26,763 nt of DNA from Actinomycetes bacterium (GTDB lineage Bacteria > Actinomycetota > Actinomycetes > S36-B12 > UBA10799), in the NCBI GenBank assembly GCA_029779995.1, contig JAKOZM010000147.1, forward strand, positions 1 to 26,763. The letters run 5' to 3'. Under the pieces are notes generated by a model. It saw nothing but the letters and a program-made list of their open reading frames with translations, had not been told where the DNA came from and ran no database searches. Of the stretch, positions 7,722 to 15,418 are shown piece by piece. The position numbers and the translations under genes are program-made. Position 1 is the first letter of the stretch. Each line of letters opens with the position of its first letter.

Positions 7722-9482
7722 TCACCCGCTGACGGGCGCCCCCGCCACCGCCAGCTGCATCAACGCCACCGGACCCACAGGCTCCTGCGCAAGCAGGGGC
7801 ACCGCCGCGACGCGCGCGGACAGGCCCGTGATCCTGGCGAATTGCTCACCCTCCGCCTGCGCACGCTGGCGCAGCAGCCGAGACATCGGGCGCGCGGCCG
7901 CCAGGGACGTGTTGACCACCCAGGCCCACGGCTCGATGCCGGCTCGGCGCAGGTCCTCTTGCAGCGCCGCCGCTTCGCTGACCGGTGTGGGCTCCGGCGT
8001 GGTCACCAGGACGACCTTGGTCAGGTCCTGGTCCTGCAGCAGCATCAGGGGAGTGTGGATACCGAGGTTGTCCCCGGACTGCCTGACCATGTCGCGGTGA
8101 TACGCCCCGGCCGTGTCGAGCAGCAGCAGGGTGTGCCCCGTCGGAGCGGTGTCCACCACCACAAAACGGCGGCGGCCTTCGATCACGACGCGGGAGAACT
8201 GCTGGAACACCGCGATCTCCTCGGTGCACGGCGACATCAGGTCCTCGGCGAGGTGCGCCCGGCCCTGTTCGTCCAGGTTCTTGCCCTTAGTGGCCATCAC
8301 CCGTTCGCGGTACTGCTGCGTGGCGGCCACCGGATCGATGCGGGTGACCTGTAGACCGGCGACCTCGTGCGGCAGGACATCGTGCAGGTGCGACGCCGGG
8401 TCCGTGGTGGTCAGGTGCACGTCGTGTCCACGTTCAGCCAGTGCCACTGCGATGGCCGCGGCGATGGTCGTCTTGCCCACGCCGCCCTTGCCCATGCAGA
8501 GCACCAACCCCTTGCCCGCCGATTCGACCTCCGCGATGAGCTCGGACAGCGATCCCACCGGTAGGCTCACCGCGTCGACCGGCTCACCCGCTGCCGAGAC
8601 CTCGCCACCGAGAAGAGACCGCAACGCGTCGACTCCGACCATCGCCCGAGAACTCAGCGGCACCGTGTCCAGGATCAGGTCGGCCAGCGCCGCCGGGAGA
8701 TGCTGCACCGCCGACTCCTCGCGGGATCGGATGGCACGCTCCAGCACTGCCCCGTCGGCCACTGGGGGCAGAACCGCGTTGATGACCAGGTGGGTGGCCA
8801 GAATGGAGATCGCGGCCAACTCCCGGTAGGTACGCTCGACCTCCTCCAATGCGCTGGGTTGAGCTCGGCTGACCAGCACGAGGCGCGTGCGCTGGGGGTC
8901 ACCAAGGGCCGCCACCGCCTGGGCGTACTGATCGCGCCGTTTGTCCAACCCCGCGAGCGGCCCGAGGCAGGACGCATCCCCCTTGCCCTCATTGAGGAAG
9001 TCCGTCCAGGAACCGGGCAACTGCAGCAGGCGTACTGTGTGCCCCGTCGGGGCGGTGTCGAAGACGATGTGGTCGTAAGACCGGTAGGCCTCGTCGTCGG
9101 TCAGCAGGGCAGTGAACTCGTTGAAGGCCGCCACCTCGGTGGTGCAGGAACCGGACAACTGCTCTGTGATGGCGGCGATCTCGGCCGCCGGCAGCAGATC
9201 TCGCACAGGACCCACGATGCGCTCCCGGTAGGCCTCTGCGGCCTGCTCGGGGTCGATCTCCAGGGCATCGAGGCCGGCAACGCTGGGCACCGGCGTGAGG
9301 CTGTTTCCGATCGTGATCCCGAAGACCTGTCCGACGTTGGAGGCCGGATCGGTGCTCACCAGCAGCACCCGCCGCCCCCGGTCGGCGAGCCACACGGCCG
9401 CCGCGCACGCGATCGACGTCTTGCCGACCCCGCCCTTACCCGTGAAGAACAAGAAGCGGGGCGGCGCCTCGAGGAACTGCAT
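7722..9482 (-). CDS. arsA: ArsA, arsenite-stimulated ATPase (two-domain)
   Basis: A 586-aa tandem-duplicated P-loop ATPase, close to the 583 aa of E. coli ArsA. The A1 half has FFTGKGGVGKTS (about 12-23) and FDTAPTGHTVRLLQLPGSW; the A2 half has MGKGGVGKTT (about 330-339) and a second DTAPTGHT. The three As(III)/Sb(III)-binding cysteines are present: C113 (GSCTTEV), C172 (ASCLGPL) and C419 (SPCTEEI). In classical systems ArsA energises the ArsB pump and receives arsenite from ArsD. The only pump here is Acr3, yet an ArsD domain is encoded immediately upstream. ATG 9482 overlaps the arsM-arsD stop by one base (TGATG) and gives E. coli-like cysteine numbering; a GTG three codons upstream is less likely. 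Confidence 0.95.
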   Translation of the reverse strand: MQFLEAPPRFLFFTGKGGVGKTSIACAAAVWLADRGRRVLLVSTDPASNVGQVFGITIGNSLTPVPSVAGLDALEIDPEQAAEAYRERIVGPVRDLLPAAEIAAITEQLSGSCTTEVAAFNEFTALLTDDEAYRSYDHIVFDTAPTGHTVRLLQLPGSWTDFLNEGKGDASCLGPLAGLDKRRDQYAQAVAALGDPQRTRLVLVSRAQPSALEEVERTYRELAAISILATHLVINAVLPPVADGAVLERAIRSREESAVQHLPAALADLILDTVPLSSRAMVGVDALRSLLGGEVSAAGEPVDAVSLPVGSLSELIAEVESAGKGLVLCMGKGGVGKTTIAAAIAVALAERGHDVHLTTTDPASHLHDVLPHEVAGLQVTRIDPVAATQQYRERVMATKGKNLDEQGRAHLAEDLMSPCTEEIAVFQQFSRVVIEGRRRFVVVDTAPTGHTLLLLDTAGAYHRDMVRQSGDNLGIHTPLMLLQDQDLTKVVLVTTPEPTPVSEAAALQEDLRRAGIEPWAWVVNTSLAAARPMSRLLRQRAQAEGEQFARITGLSARVAAVPLLAQEPVGPVALMQLAVAGAPVSG

Positions 9483-10669
9483 CAACAACACCCGCCACTT
9501 CCGCAGCAGGATCCACCTTCGTCCTCGATCACGGTGAGCAGACCGGTCGCCGCGGGCAACCCGGCGAACCGCAGCAACTGCTCCCGACTCGGGTACACCC
9601 CCGTCATCACCGTGACACCGTCAACTGTCGTCAGTGGCAGACCGGCCGAGCCGGCGACCTGCAGGAATGCCTTCGCCGCCGCATCATCGGCGAACGCCAT
9701 CGGATCGTTGGCGAGGTTGTGCCGGGCGATGTCGACCCCCAGACCCTGCAGGTGGGCCAGATCAGCGGTGAACGCCACGAGCGCTTCATCCACATCCGGG
9801 CCGCAGACGCCGGTGTTGCAACACAACGCGGGCTCGAATACCCGGATCGCCGGCGCAGCTTGGCCACCGGGTTTGGTGGCCCGGATCGTGGCATTGCGGA
9901 TGACGCCATCGAGGCTGGTCACAGTCGTCGCGACGTCGACCCCGGCCGGGAAGTGCTCGACGGGGATGCCGCCGGCGAGTTCCGCCAGCGCGTCAGCGTC
10001 GAAGACGATCGTCGGTTCGACCGACACCGCGCTGAAACCCGCTGCGACCAACCCTTCCTCACACGCGCGCTCGGTCAGGGCACCGGCGATGCAGCCCGTC
10101 CACAGCGACGTGACAGCGTTGAGTTCGGGCGGCAGTTCCCGGCTCAGCACCACGTCGGACACCGCCAGGCGCCCGCCCGGCTTGAGCACCCGGTACGCCT
10201 CGCGAAACACCTGCTGCTTGTCCCCCGAGAGGTTGATGACGCAGTTGGAGATGATGACGTCGACGCTGTTGTCAGGCAGCGGAATGTCCTCGATGTGGCC
10301 CTTGAGGAACTCCACGTTGGTGGCTCCGGCTTTGGCCTGGTTGGCCCGGGCCAGTTCCAGCATCTCGTCGGTCATGTCGAGTCCGTAGGCCTTACCTTCC
10401 GGGCCCACCCGGCGAGCGGACAGCAGGACGTCGATGCCCCCACCGGAGCCGAGGTCGAGCACGGTCTCGCCTGGCTGCAGGGCGGCCAAGGCCGTGGGGT
10501 TGCCACATCCGAGGGAGGCGATGATGGCCTCCTCGGGCAGCACCGAAGTGGCTGCCTCGTCATACTGCGATGCGCCGAACACGCTGGACTCGCCCTCGAG
10601 CGAACAACAGCCAGCTCCTCGGGCGGCCTCGGCGTAATGCTGACGTACGGTCTCTCGGATCTCGGTCAT
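9482..10669 (-). CDS. ArsM-ArsD fusion: arsenite methyltransferase with C-terminal arsenite metallochaperone
   Basis: One continuous 395-aa frame. Residues 1-265 are ArsM, an SAM-dependent As(III) methyltransferase: the SAM motif is [20 protein letters not shown], and arsenic-binding cysteines are seen at C21/C22, C55 (SLGCGNP), C143 ([10 protein letters not shown]) and C193 (WTGCIAGAL). Residues 275-395 are a complete Ars[15 protein letters not shown] carries the three essential cysteines C283, C284 and C289, followed by [20 protein letters not shown] and a tail with two vicinal pairs, C388/C389 and C394/C395. ArsD passes arsenite to ArsA. Start ATG 10669 overlaps the arsC stop (ATGA), and the stop overlaps arsA. 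The join at about 265-275 ([10 protein letters not shown]) shows no stop or frame change. The fusion may channel arsenite between methylation and ATPase-driven export; that is inference. Confidence 0.93.
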   Translation of the reverse strand: MTEIRETVRQHYAEAARGAGCCSLEGESSVFGASQYDEAATSVLPEEAIIASLGCGNPTALAALQPGETVLDLGSGGGIDVLLSARRVGPEGKAYGLDMTDEMLELARANQAKAGATNVEFLKGHIEDIPLPDNSVDVIISNCVINLSGDKQQVFREAYRVLKPGGRLAVSDVVLSRELPPELNAVTSLWTGCIAGALTERACEEGLVAAGFSAVSVEPTIVFDADALAELAGGIPVEHFPAGVDVATTVTSLDGVIRNATIRATKPGGQAAPAIRVFEPALCCNTGVCGPDVDEALVAFTADLAHLQGLGVDIARHNLANDPMAFADDAAAKAFLQVAGSAGLPLTTVDGVTVMTGVYPSREQLLRFAGLPAATGLLTVIEDEGGSCCGSGGCC

Positions 10670-11079
10670 ACGGCACCTCCTGGTGCGATCTCGGTGATGA
10701 GGGTTTCGATACGGCTGCGGATCTCGTCGCGGATGGGCCGCACGGCGGCGACTCCTTGCCCGGCCGGGTCCTGCAGCACCCAGTCCTCGTAGCGCTTGCC
10801 GGGGTAGATCGGGCAGACATCACCACAGCCCATGGTGATGACCACGTCAGATTCCTTGACCGCGTCAGTGGTCAGGACCTTCGGCACCTCGGCGGAGATG
10901 TCGATCCCCTCCTCTGCCAAAGCGGCCACGACTGCGGGGTTGACCGTCTCGGCCGGGGCGGAGCCCGCTGAGCGCACCTCCACCCGGTCACCCGCGAGAT
11001 GGGTCAGGTAGGCGGCCGCCATCTGCGAACGGCCGGCGTTGTGCACACAGACGAAAAGGACCGACGGTTTCTCACTCAT
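10666..11079 (-). CDS. arsC: Arsenate reductase ArsC, LMW-phosphatase type, probably mycothiol-dependent
   Basis: A 137-aa protein of the low-molecular-weight phosphatase fold. The nucleophilic P-loop C-x5-R is CVHNAGRSQ (C11-R17), and the general-acid region is [11 protein letters not shown] (D104). Further cysteines C85 and C89 lie in [19 protein letters not shown], a pattern typical of corynebacterial and other actinobacterial mycothiol-linked arsenate reductases; thioredoxin coupling cannot be excluded. It reduces arsenate to arsenite in the cytoplasm, the substrate for Acr3 and for the downstream proteins. ATG 11079 overlaps the acr3 stop by four bases, and its own stop overlaps the arsM-arsD start. 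Confidence 0.93.
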   Translation of the reverse strand: MSEKPSVLFVCVHNAGRSQMAAAYLTHLAGDRVEVRSAGSAPAETVNPAVVAALAEEGIDISAEVPKVLTTDAVKESDVVITMGCGDVCPIYPGKRYEDWVLQDPAGQGVAAVRPIRDEIRSRIETLITEIAPGGAV

Positions 11080-12164
11080 GCTTTATCCAAGGTGGGGGTG
11101 GTGAACAGGCGTTTTCGCAGCCACAGGGACACGTAGACCAGGGCCACCAGCGCCGGGACCTCGACCAGGGGGCCGATCGTGCCGGCCAGGGCCTGCCCGC
11201 TGGTCACACCCCAGACGCCAATGCTGACGGCGATTGCGAGTTCGAAGTTGTTGCCTGCGGCGGTGAAGGCCATGGTGGCCGTCTTGGGGTAGGACAGACC
11301 GATGGCGCGGGAGGTGAAGAATGCGGTGAACCACATGATGGCGAAGTAGCACAGCAGCGGGATCGCGATGCCGACGACGGCCAGCGGATCGGACGTGATG
11401 CGCTGACCCTGCAGTGCGAACATCACGACGATGGTGAAGAGCAGCCCGTACAACGCGATCGGCCCGATCCGGGGCAGGAACGTCCCGGTGTACCACTGCT
11501 CCCCACGCCGGGCGATCCCGATCCGGCGCGTCAGATAGCCCGCGACCAGCGGGATGCCCAAGAAGATCAGCACACTCTTGGTGATCGACCACGTCGAGAA
11601 CTGCGCATCGGCGGTCTGCCAGCCGAGCCACCCGGGCAGGATCTGCAGGTAGAAGACCCCCAGGGCGGCGTACGCGAGGATCTGGAACACCGAGTTGATC
11701 GCCACCAGCAGCGCAGCCGCCTCCCGATCACCGCAGGCCAGGTCATTCCAGATCAGCACCATGGCGATACACCGGGCCAGGCCCACGACGATCAGCCCGG
11801 TGCGGAACTCCGGCTCATCGGGCAGGAAGGTCCAGGCGAGGAAGAACATCAGGGCTGGCCCGACGACCCAGTTGAGCAGCAGGGACAGTCCGAGGAGTCT
11901 GCGATCGCCGGTGAGGTGGCCGATCTCCTCGTAACGAACCTTGGCCAGCACCGGGTACATCATGGCGAGCAGACCGATCGCGATCGGGATAGACGTGCCC
12001 TCGATCTCGCCAGCACTCAACACGTCCTGAATGCCAGGCAGCAACCGGCCCAGCAGCAGGCCCCCCAGCATCGCGGCGCCGATCCACAGCGGTAGCCAGC
12101 GGTCCAGCACGGACATCCGCTCCAGCACGGCATTCTCGGCCGGATCGACATGCTGCTGAGTCAT
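11076..12164 (-). CDS. acr3: Acr3-type arsenite efflux permease
   Basis: A 362-aa integral membrane protein with about ten hydrophobic segments. Family residues visible are the essential Cys in GLARCIAMVLIWNDLACGD (C132) and Glu in GPLVEVPALVALVYVSLW (about E335), plus AAGNNFELAIAVSIGVWG. It exports arsenite across the cytoplasmic membrane, normally driven by the proton gradient. ATG 12164 follows GGGAGAGG with good spacing. It is the first gene of the minus-strand ars operon; arsC, arsM-arsD and arsA follow with overlaps. The divergent arsR and a shared two-operator control region lie upstream. Pairing Acr3 rather than ArsB with ArsA is known in some organisms but is less usual. Confidence 0.95.
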   Translation of the reverse strand: MTQQHVDPAENAVLERMSVLDRWLPLWIGAAMLGGLLLGRLLPGIQDVLSAGEIEGTSIPIAIGLLAMMYPVLAKVRYEEIGHLTGDRRLLGLSLLLNWVVGPALMFFLAWTFLPDEPEFRTGLIVVGLARCIAMVLIWNDLACGDREAAALLVAINSVFQILAYAALGVFYLQILPGWLGWQTADAQFSTWSITKSVLIFLGIPLVAGYLTRRIGIARRGEQWYTGTFLPRIGPIALYGLLFTIVVMFALQGQRITSDPLAVVGIAIPLLCYFAIMWFTAFFTSRAIGLSYPKTATMAFTAAGNNFELAIAVSIGVWGVTSGQALAGTIGPLVEVPALVALVYVSLWLRKRLFTTPTLDKA

Positions 12165-12179
12165 GGTCGGCCTCTCCCA

Positions 12180-12197
12180 TATCGACGGTTGTCAATA
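12180..12197. promoter_or_regulatory. ArsR operator copy 1 (acr3-proximal)
   Basis: TATCGACGGTTGTCAATA, an 18-bp site with half-site TCAATA and a degenerate partner. It matches copy 2 (12215-12232) at 15 of 18 positions in the same orientation, 35 bp apart. It covers the arsR -35 (TTGTCA, 12189-12194) and the predicted acr3 transcription start. ArsR binding is inferred. Confidence 0.65.
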
Positions 12198-12218
12198 CTT
12201 ACAGTAGAAGCCTATATT
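12189..12218 (+). promoter_or_regulatory. arsR promoter
   Basis: TTGTCA (12189-12194), an 18-bp spacer and TATATT (12213-12218). The predicted start is near 12225, about 25 nt ahead of the GTG with GGAGG in between. The -35 lies inside operator copy 1 and the -10 touches operator copy 2. Confidence 0.6.
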
Positions 12219-12230
12219 GATAGTTGTCAA
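12201..12230 (-). promoter_or_regulatory. acr3 operon promoter
   Basis: On the minus strand TTGACA (12230-12225), an 18-bp spacer and TACTGT (12206-12201). The predicted start is near 12194, giving a leader of about 30 nt containing GGGAGAGG before the acr3 ATG. The -35 lies inside operator copy 2. Confidence 0.6.
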
Positions 12231-12232
12231 TA
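12215..12232. promoter_or_regulatory. ArsR operator copy 2 (arsR-proximal)
   Basis: TATTGATAGTTGTCAATA: a perfect inverted repeat of TATTGA/TCAATA with a 6-bp centre, a typical size for ArsR/SmtB-family operators. It overlaps the arsR -10 and start region and the acr3 -35, so one bound dimer could block both promoters. Confidence 0.7.
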
Positions 12233-12249
12233 CATCTCAGGGAGGTGCC

Positions 12250-12567
12250 GTGGATCTCGCAGCGTGCTGTGCCACCGGTCTGCAGGGCCCGCTGGCCCGT
12301 GCCGAGGCCGAGCAAGTGGCGCGGGTACTGAAGGCGGTCGCCGACCCCGGGCGGCTGCAGTTGCTGTCGATCATCCGCTCCAAAGGCGAGGCGTGCGCCT
12401 GCGACCTCAACGAGCCACTCGGCCTTTCGCAGCCGACCGTCAGCCACCACCTCAAGGTGCTCGTCGAAGCTGGCCTCATCTCCCGCGAGCAGCGCGGCCA
12501 GTGGGCGTGGTTCCGCGCCGAGGAGGCGAATATTCGCGACCTCGGCCGGCTGTTCAGCCAGGCCTGA
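12250..12567 (+). CDS. arsR: ArsR-family arsenite-responsive repressor
   Basis: A 105-aa winged-helix ArsR/SmtB protein. The recognition helix region is LSQPTVSHHLKVLVEAGLIS, followed by the wing REQRGQWAWFRA. Candidate As(III) ligands are an N-terminal vicinal pair C6/C7 (LAACCATG) plus C49 and C51 in EACACDLNE. The N-terminal pair resembles the Corynebacterium glutamicum ArsR site (two N-terminal Cys plus one distal Cys), while the third Cys of the E. coli ELCVCDLC motif is absent. GTG 12250 was chosen because GGAGG (12241-12245) lies four bases upstream; the open frame extends further but into the promoter. It is divergent from acr3 and ends six bases before the convergent pstB stop. Confidence 0.95.
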   Translation: MDLAACCATGLQGPLARAEAEQVARVLKAVADPGRLQLLSIIRSKGEACACDLNEPLGLSQPTVSHHLKVLVEAGLISREQRGQWAWFRAEEANIRDLGRLFSQA

Positions 12568-12573
12568 GCCCGG

Positions 12574-13353
12574 TCAGCCGAAGCGACCCGAGATGTAGTC
12601 CTCGGTGGCCCGCTCCTTGGGGGAGGTGAAGATCAGCTCGGTGGCACCTGACTCCACCAGCCGGCCCGGCTGGCCAACCCCGGCGAGGTTGAAGAAGGCG
12701 GTCGTATCCGAAACGCGCGCCGCCTGTTGCATGTTGTGGGTGACGATCACAATCGTGTAGTTCTGCTTCAGCTCGTGGATCAGGTCCTCGATCGCCAGGG
12801 TAGAGATCGGGTCGAGGGCCGAGGCCGGCTCATCCATGAGCAGGACCTGCGGTTCCACCGCGATCGCCCGGGCGATACACAGCCGCTGCTGCTGCCCCCC
12901 GGACAGCCCGGCGCCCGGCTTCTTGAGCCGGTCCTTAACCTCTTCCCACAGGTTGGCGCCCTTCAGGGATGTCTCCACCACCTCGTCAAGGCTGCGGCCC
13001 TTCGCCTTCGACTTGTCCAGCTTCAGACCCGCGACGACGTTGTCGTAGATACTCATCGTCGGGAAGGGATTGGGCCGTTGGAAGACCATGCCGATCGTGC
13101 CCCGGATGTTCACCGGGTCCACGTCGGGGGCATAGATGTCATCTCCCTCGAGCAGGATGTGCCCTTCCACGTAGGCACGCGGGATGACCTCGTGCAGGCG
13201 GTTGATCGATCGCAGCACGGTCGACTTCCCACAGCCCGACGGCCCGATGAAAGCGGTGACGGCTTTGGGTTCGATCGCCAGGTTGACGCCCTCCACCGCC
13301 TTGAAGTCGCCGTAGTAGATGTCCAGGTCTTTGATGTCGATGCGCTTGGCCAT
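12574..13353 (-). CDS. pstB: Phosphate ABC transporter ATP-binding protein PstB
   Basis: The 259-aa ABC ATPase of the high-affinity phosphate importer. Walker A is GPSGCGKST, the Q-loop region [18 protein letters not shown] is the PstB form, the signature is LSGGQQQRL, Walker B is [12 protein letters not shown], and the switch His is in [13 protein letters not shown]. The start is ATG 13353, preceded by GAAAGGAAAG; the open frame runs upstream into pstA and is not coding there. It is the last gene of pstSCAB, ten bases after pstA. No phoU follows; instead the convergent arsR ends six bases away. Confidence 0.97.
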   Translation of the reverse strand: MAKRIDIKDLDIYYGDFKAVEGVNLAIEPKAVTAFIGPSGCGKSTVLRSINRLHEVIPRAYVEGHILLEGDDIYAPDVDPVNIRGTIGMVFQRPNPFPTMSIYDNVVAGLKLDKSKAKGRSLDEVVETSLKGANLWEEVKDRLKKPGAGLSGGQQQRLCIARAIAVEPQVLLMDEPASALDPISTLAIEDLIHELKQNYTIVIVTHNMQQAARVSDTTAFFNLAGVGQPGRLVESGATELIFTSPKERATEDYISGRFG

Positions 13354-13363
13354 GTCTTTCCTT

Positions 13364-14431
13364 TCAGTCCTTGGCGGGGGCGGTGAGTTTGGCGACGAGG
13401 CGGGCCAGTCCGTAGAAGATGACCACAACCATGATCAGCACCAGGGCACCCGCCCAGGCACGGTCGATGGAGGCGGGTGTGCCAGAGGAGATCTGATCCC
13501 AGACGAACGTCGGGATCGATGCCTGCGGCCCGCTGAAGGGGTTGGTGTTCAAGCTCTGCGACAGGAACGTCGTGAGCAGCAAGGGTGCGGTCTCCCCTGC
13601 TACCCGGGCGATGGACAGCATGATGCCGGTCACGATGCCGCCGAATGCAGTGGGGATGACGATGCGCACGATGGTCTTCCACTTCGGCACACCGAGGGCG
13701 TAGGACGCCTCGCGCAAGTCGTTGGGCACGATCTTGAGCATCTCCTCGGTCGACCGCACGATGACCGGGATCATCAGAATGGTCAACGCCAGCGATGCGG
13801 CGAAGCCGGAGCGCTCGAAACCGAAGGTCAACACCCAGAAGGTGTAGATGAACAGACCGGCGACGATCGACGGCACACCGGTCATCACGTCAACGAAGAA
13901 TGTGACCCACTGCGCCAACCTGCCGGTGCCGTACTCGACGAGGTAAATCGCGACCAGGATCGAGATGGGCACGGCGATCAGCGCCGCGATGCCGACCTGC
14001 TCCAAGGTTCCGATCAGCGCGTGCCACAGACCGCCACCTTCGCGTAGCGGCGAGACGTTGCGCATGGTGGTCGTCACGAAGTCTGCGGAGAAGGCCTTCA
14101 GACCGCGGATCGTGACCGAGGTGATGATCCACACCAGCGCCGCCAGCGCGATCAGGAACGAGGTCGAGATCAACGTCGTGGCGAGTCGGTCGGAGGCGAA
14201 GCGGCGGCCTTCGACCGCGAAGCTCCAGGCCGTCTGCACCACCATGAACAGCACGAACCAGATCACCACGGAGCCGGCCACACCCTGGGCGGGCGTGAGT
14301 CCCACGATGACCGCCGTCAGCGCGGCGGCGATGAACGCGGAGTACAGCCCGGCGAAGCGCGGCAGCCGGCGCATCGCCAACTGCGAGCTCAGCCCCTCGA
14401 ACTCCTCAGTTTCTGTCGTCGAGATACTCAT
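13364..14431 (-). CDS. pstA: Phosphate ABC transporter permease PstA
   Basis: A 355-aa permease with an N-terminal cytoplasmic tail ([17 protein letters not shown]) and about six to eight membrane helices. Two hydrophobic helices sit at about residues 30-75, ahead of the core. The inner-membrane permease motif is in [20 protein letters not shown], the EAA loop contacting PstB, and [19 protein letters not shown] is a typical PstA segment. It pairs with PstC to form the channel. ATG 14431 overlaps the pstC stop by four bases. Confidence 0.96.
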   Translation of the reverse strand: MSISTTETEEFEGLSSQLAMRRLPRFAGLYSAFIAAALTAVIVGLTPAQGVAGSVVIWFVLFMVVQTAWSFAVEGRRFASDRLATTLISTSFLIALAALVWIITSVTIRGLKAFSADFVTTTMRNVSPLREGGGLWHALIGTLEQVGIAALIAVPISILVAIYLVEYGTGRLAQWVTFFVDVMTGVPSIVAGLFIYTFWVLTFGFERSGFAASLALTILMIPVIVRSTEEMLKIVPNDLREASYALGVPKWKTIVRIVIPTAFGGIVTGIMLSIARVAGETAPLLLTTFLSQSLNTNPFSGPQASIPTFVWDQISSGTPASIDRAWAGALVLIMVVVIFYGLARLVAKLTAPAKD

Positions 14432-15408
14432 CCGTTCGCCCCTGAGAATTCCTTGTGCTTGGCGATGATCGACCGGGCCACCATGTTCACGACCAAGGTG
14501 ATGATGAACAGGATCAGGCCGGAGGCGATCAGAGCGGACAGTCCGATCGGACCGGCCTCATTCCACTTCAGGGCGATGTTGGCCGCGAAGGTGTTGCCGC
14601 TGGGTTCGGTGATGTGCCAGTTGATCTCGAATGCGGCGGACAGGATCAGCGCGACCGCGATCGTCTCACCGAGTGCTCGGCCCAGACCCAGCATCGTGGC
14701 GGAGATGACCCCGGGCTTGCCGAACGGGATGACCGCCATGCGGATCGTCTCCCAGCGCGTCGCACCGAGGGCCAGAGCCGCCTCGCGGTGAGCCCGTGGC
14801 ACCTGCAGGAAGACCTCGCGCGAGAGTGCGGAGATGGTCGGCAGAATCATGATCGCCAGCACCACGGATGCTATGAAGATGCTCTTGGTGTAGATACCGA
14901 GCTCGTTACGGAACAGGGGGATGAAACCCAGGTAGTCATTGAGCCATTTCGTGATCCCGTCCATGTGGGTCATCAACACCTGCAGGCCCCACAGGCCGTA
15001 GATGATCGAGGGCACGGCAGCCAGCACGTCGATGAGGAAGCCCAGGGAGGTCGATACTCGGCGGTTGGCGTAGAAGGCGATGAACAGGGCGGTGCCGATG
15101 GCGATCGGTACAGCGATGAGCATGGCCATCAGGCTGGAGATCGCGGTACCGAAGGCCAGCGCGGCGATGCCGAAGACGGGCGGATCGGAGTCGGGGAACC
15201 ACTCCTGTGTGGTGAAGAAGTTGCCGGTGTTGTTCTGGAATGCGGGGATTGCCTTCCAAACCAGGAAGGCCCCGATGGAGGCCATCAGGATCAGGACGAA
15301 GATGCCTGCCCCGCGGGTCATGCCTCGGAAGATCCGGTCCCCCACGCGGACCGAAGACCCCTGGACGCGCGAGGCCTGCGCGTCCAGGGGCTTCAGCGAT
15401 GTGTTCAC
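14428..15408 (-). CDS. pstC: Phosphate ABC transporter permease PstC
   Basis: A 326-aa permease with six main membrane helices; the EAA loop is REAALALGATRWETIRMAVIP and the LGRALGETIAVALIL segment is typical of PstC. The start is GTG 15408: AAAAGGA lies five bases upstream, overlapping the pstS stop. The longer frame from an ATG at 15435 would begin inside pstS and is rejected. The first 20 codons contain a perfect 13-bp hairpin. The stop overlaps pstA. Transcription is from the pstS promoter. Confidence 0.95.
   Translation of the reverse strand: MNTSLKPLDAQASRVQGSSVRVGDRIFRGMTRGAGIFVLILMASIGAFLVWKAIPAFQNNTGNFFTTQEWFPDSDPPVFGIAALAFGTAISSLMAMLIAVPIAIGTALFIAFYANRRVSTSLGFLIDVLAAVPSIIYGLWGLQVLMTHMDGITKWLNDYLGFIPLFRNELGIYTKSIFIASVVLAIMILPTISALSREVFLQVPRAHREAALALGATRWETIRMAVIPFGKPGVISATMLGLGRALGETIAVALILSAAFEINWHITEPSGNTFAANIALKWNEAGPIGLSALIASGLILFIITLVVNMVARSIIAKHKEFSGANG
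15358..15390 (-). other. Perfect 13-bp hairpin within the 5' end of pstC mRNA
   Basis: Arms CCCCTGGACGCGC (15358-15370) and its exact complement (15378-15390) flank a 7-nt loop. In the transcript it begins 18 nt after the pstC start codon and 29 nt after the pstS stop. No U-tract follows, so it is not a classical terminator. It could protect the upstream pstS message or lower pstC translation (inference). Confidence 0.7.
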
Positions 15409-15418
15409 AAGTGTCCTT

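Noticed and set aside
8700..10388. 562-aa plus-strand open frame
   Set aside because: It is a shadow of arsA and arsM-arsD; low-complexity Ser/Arg/Pro content and no recognisable domain.
7722..12164. Idea that the ars locus is a recently acquired mobile island
   Set aside because: No integrase, transposase, direct repeats or tRNA at its borders, and its GC-rich codon use looks like its neighbours; horizontal origin cannot be shown from this window.
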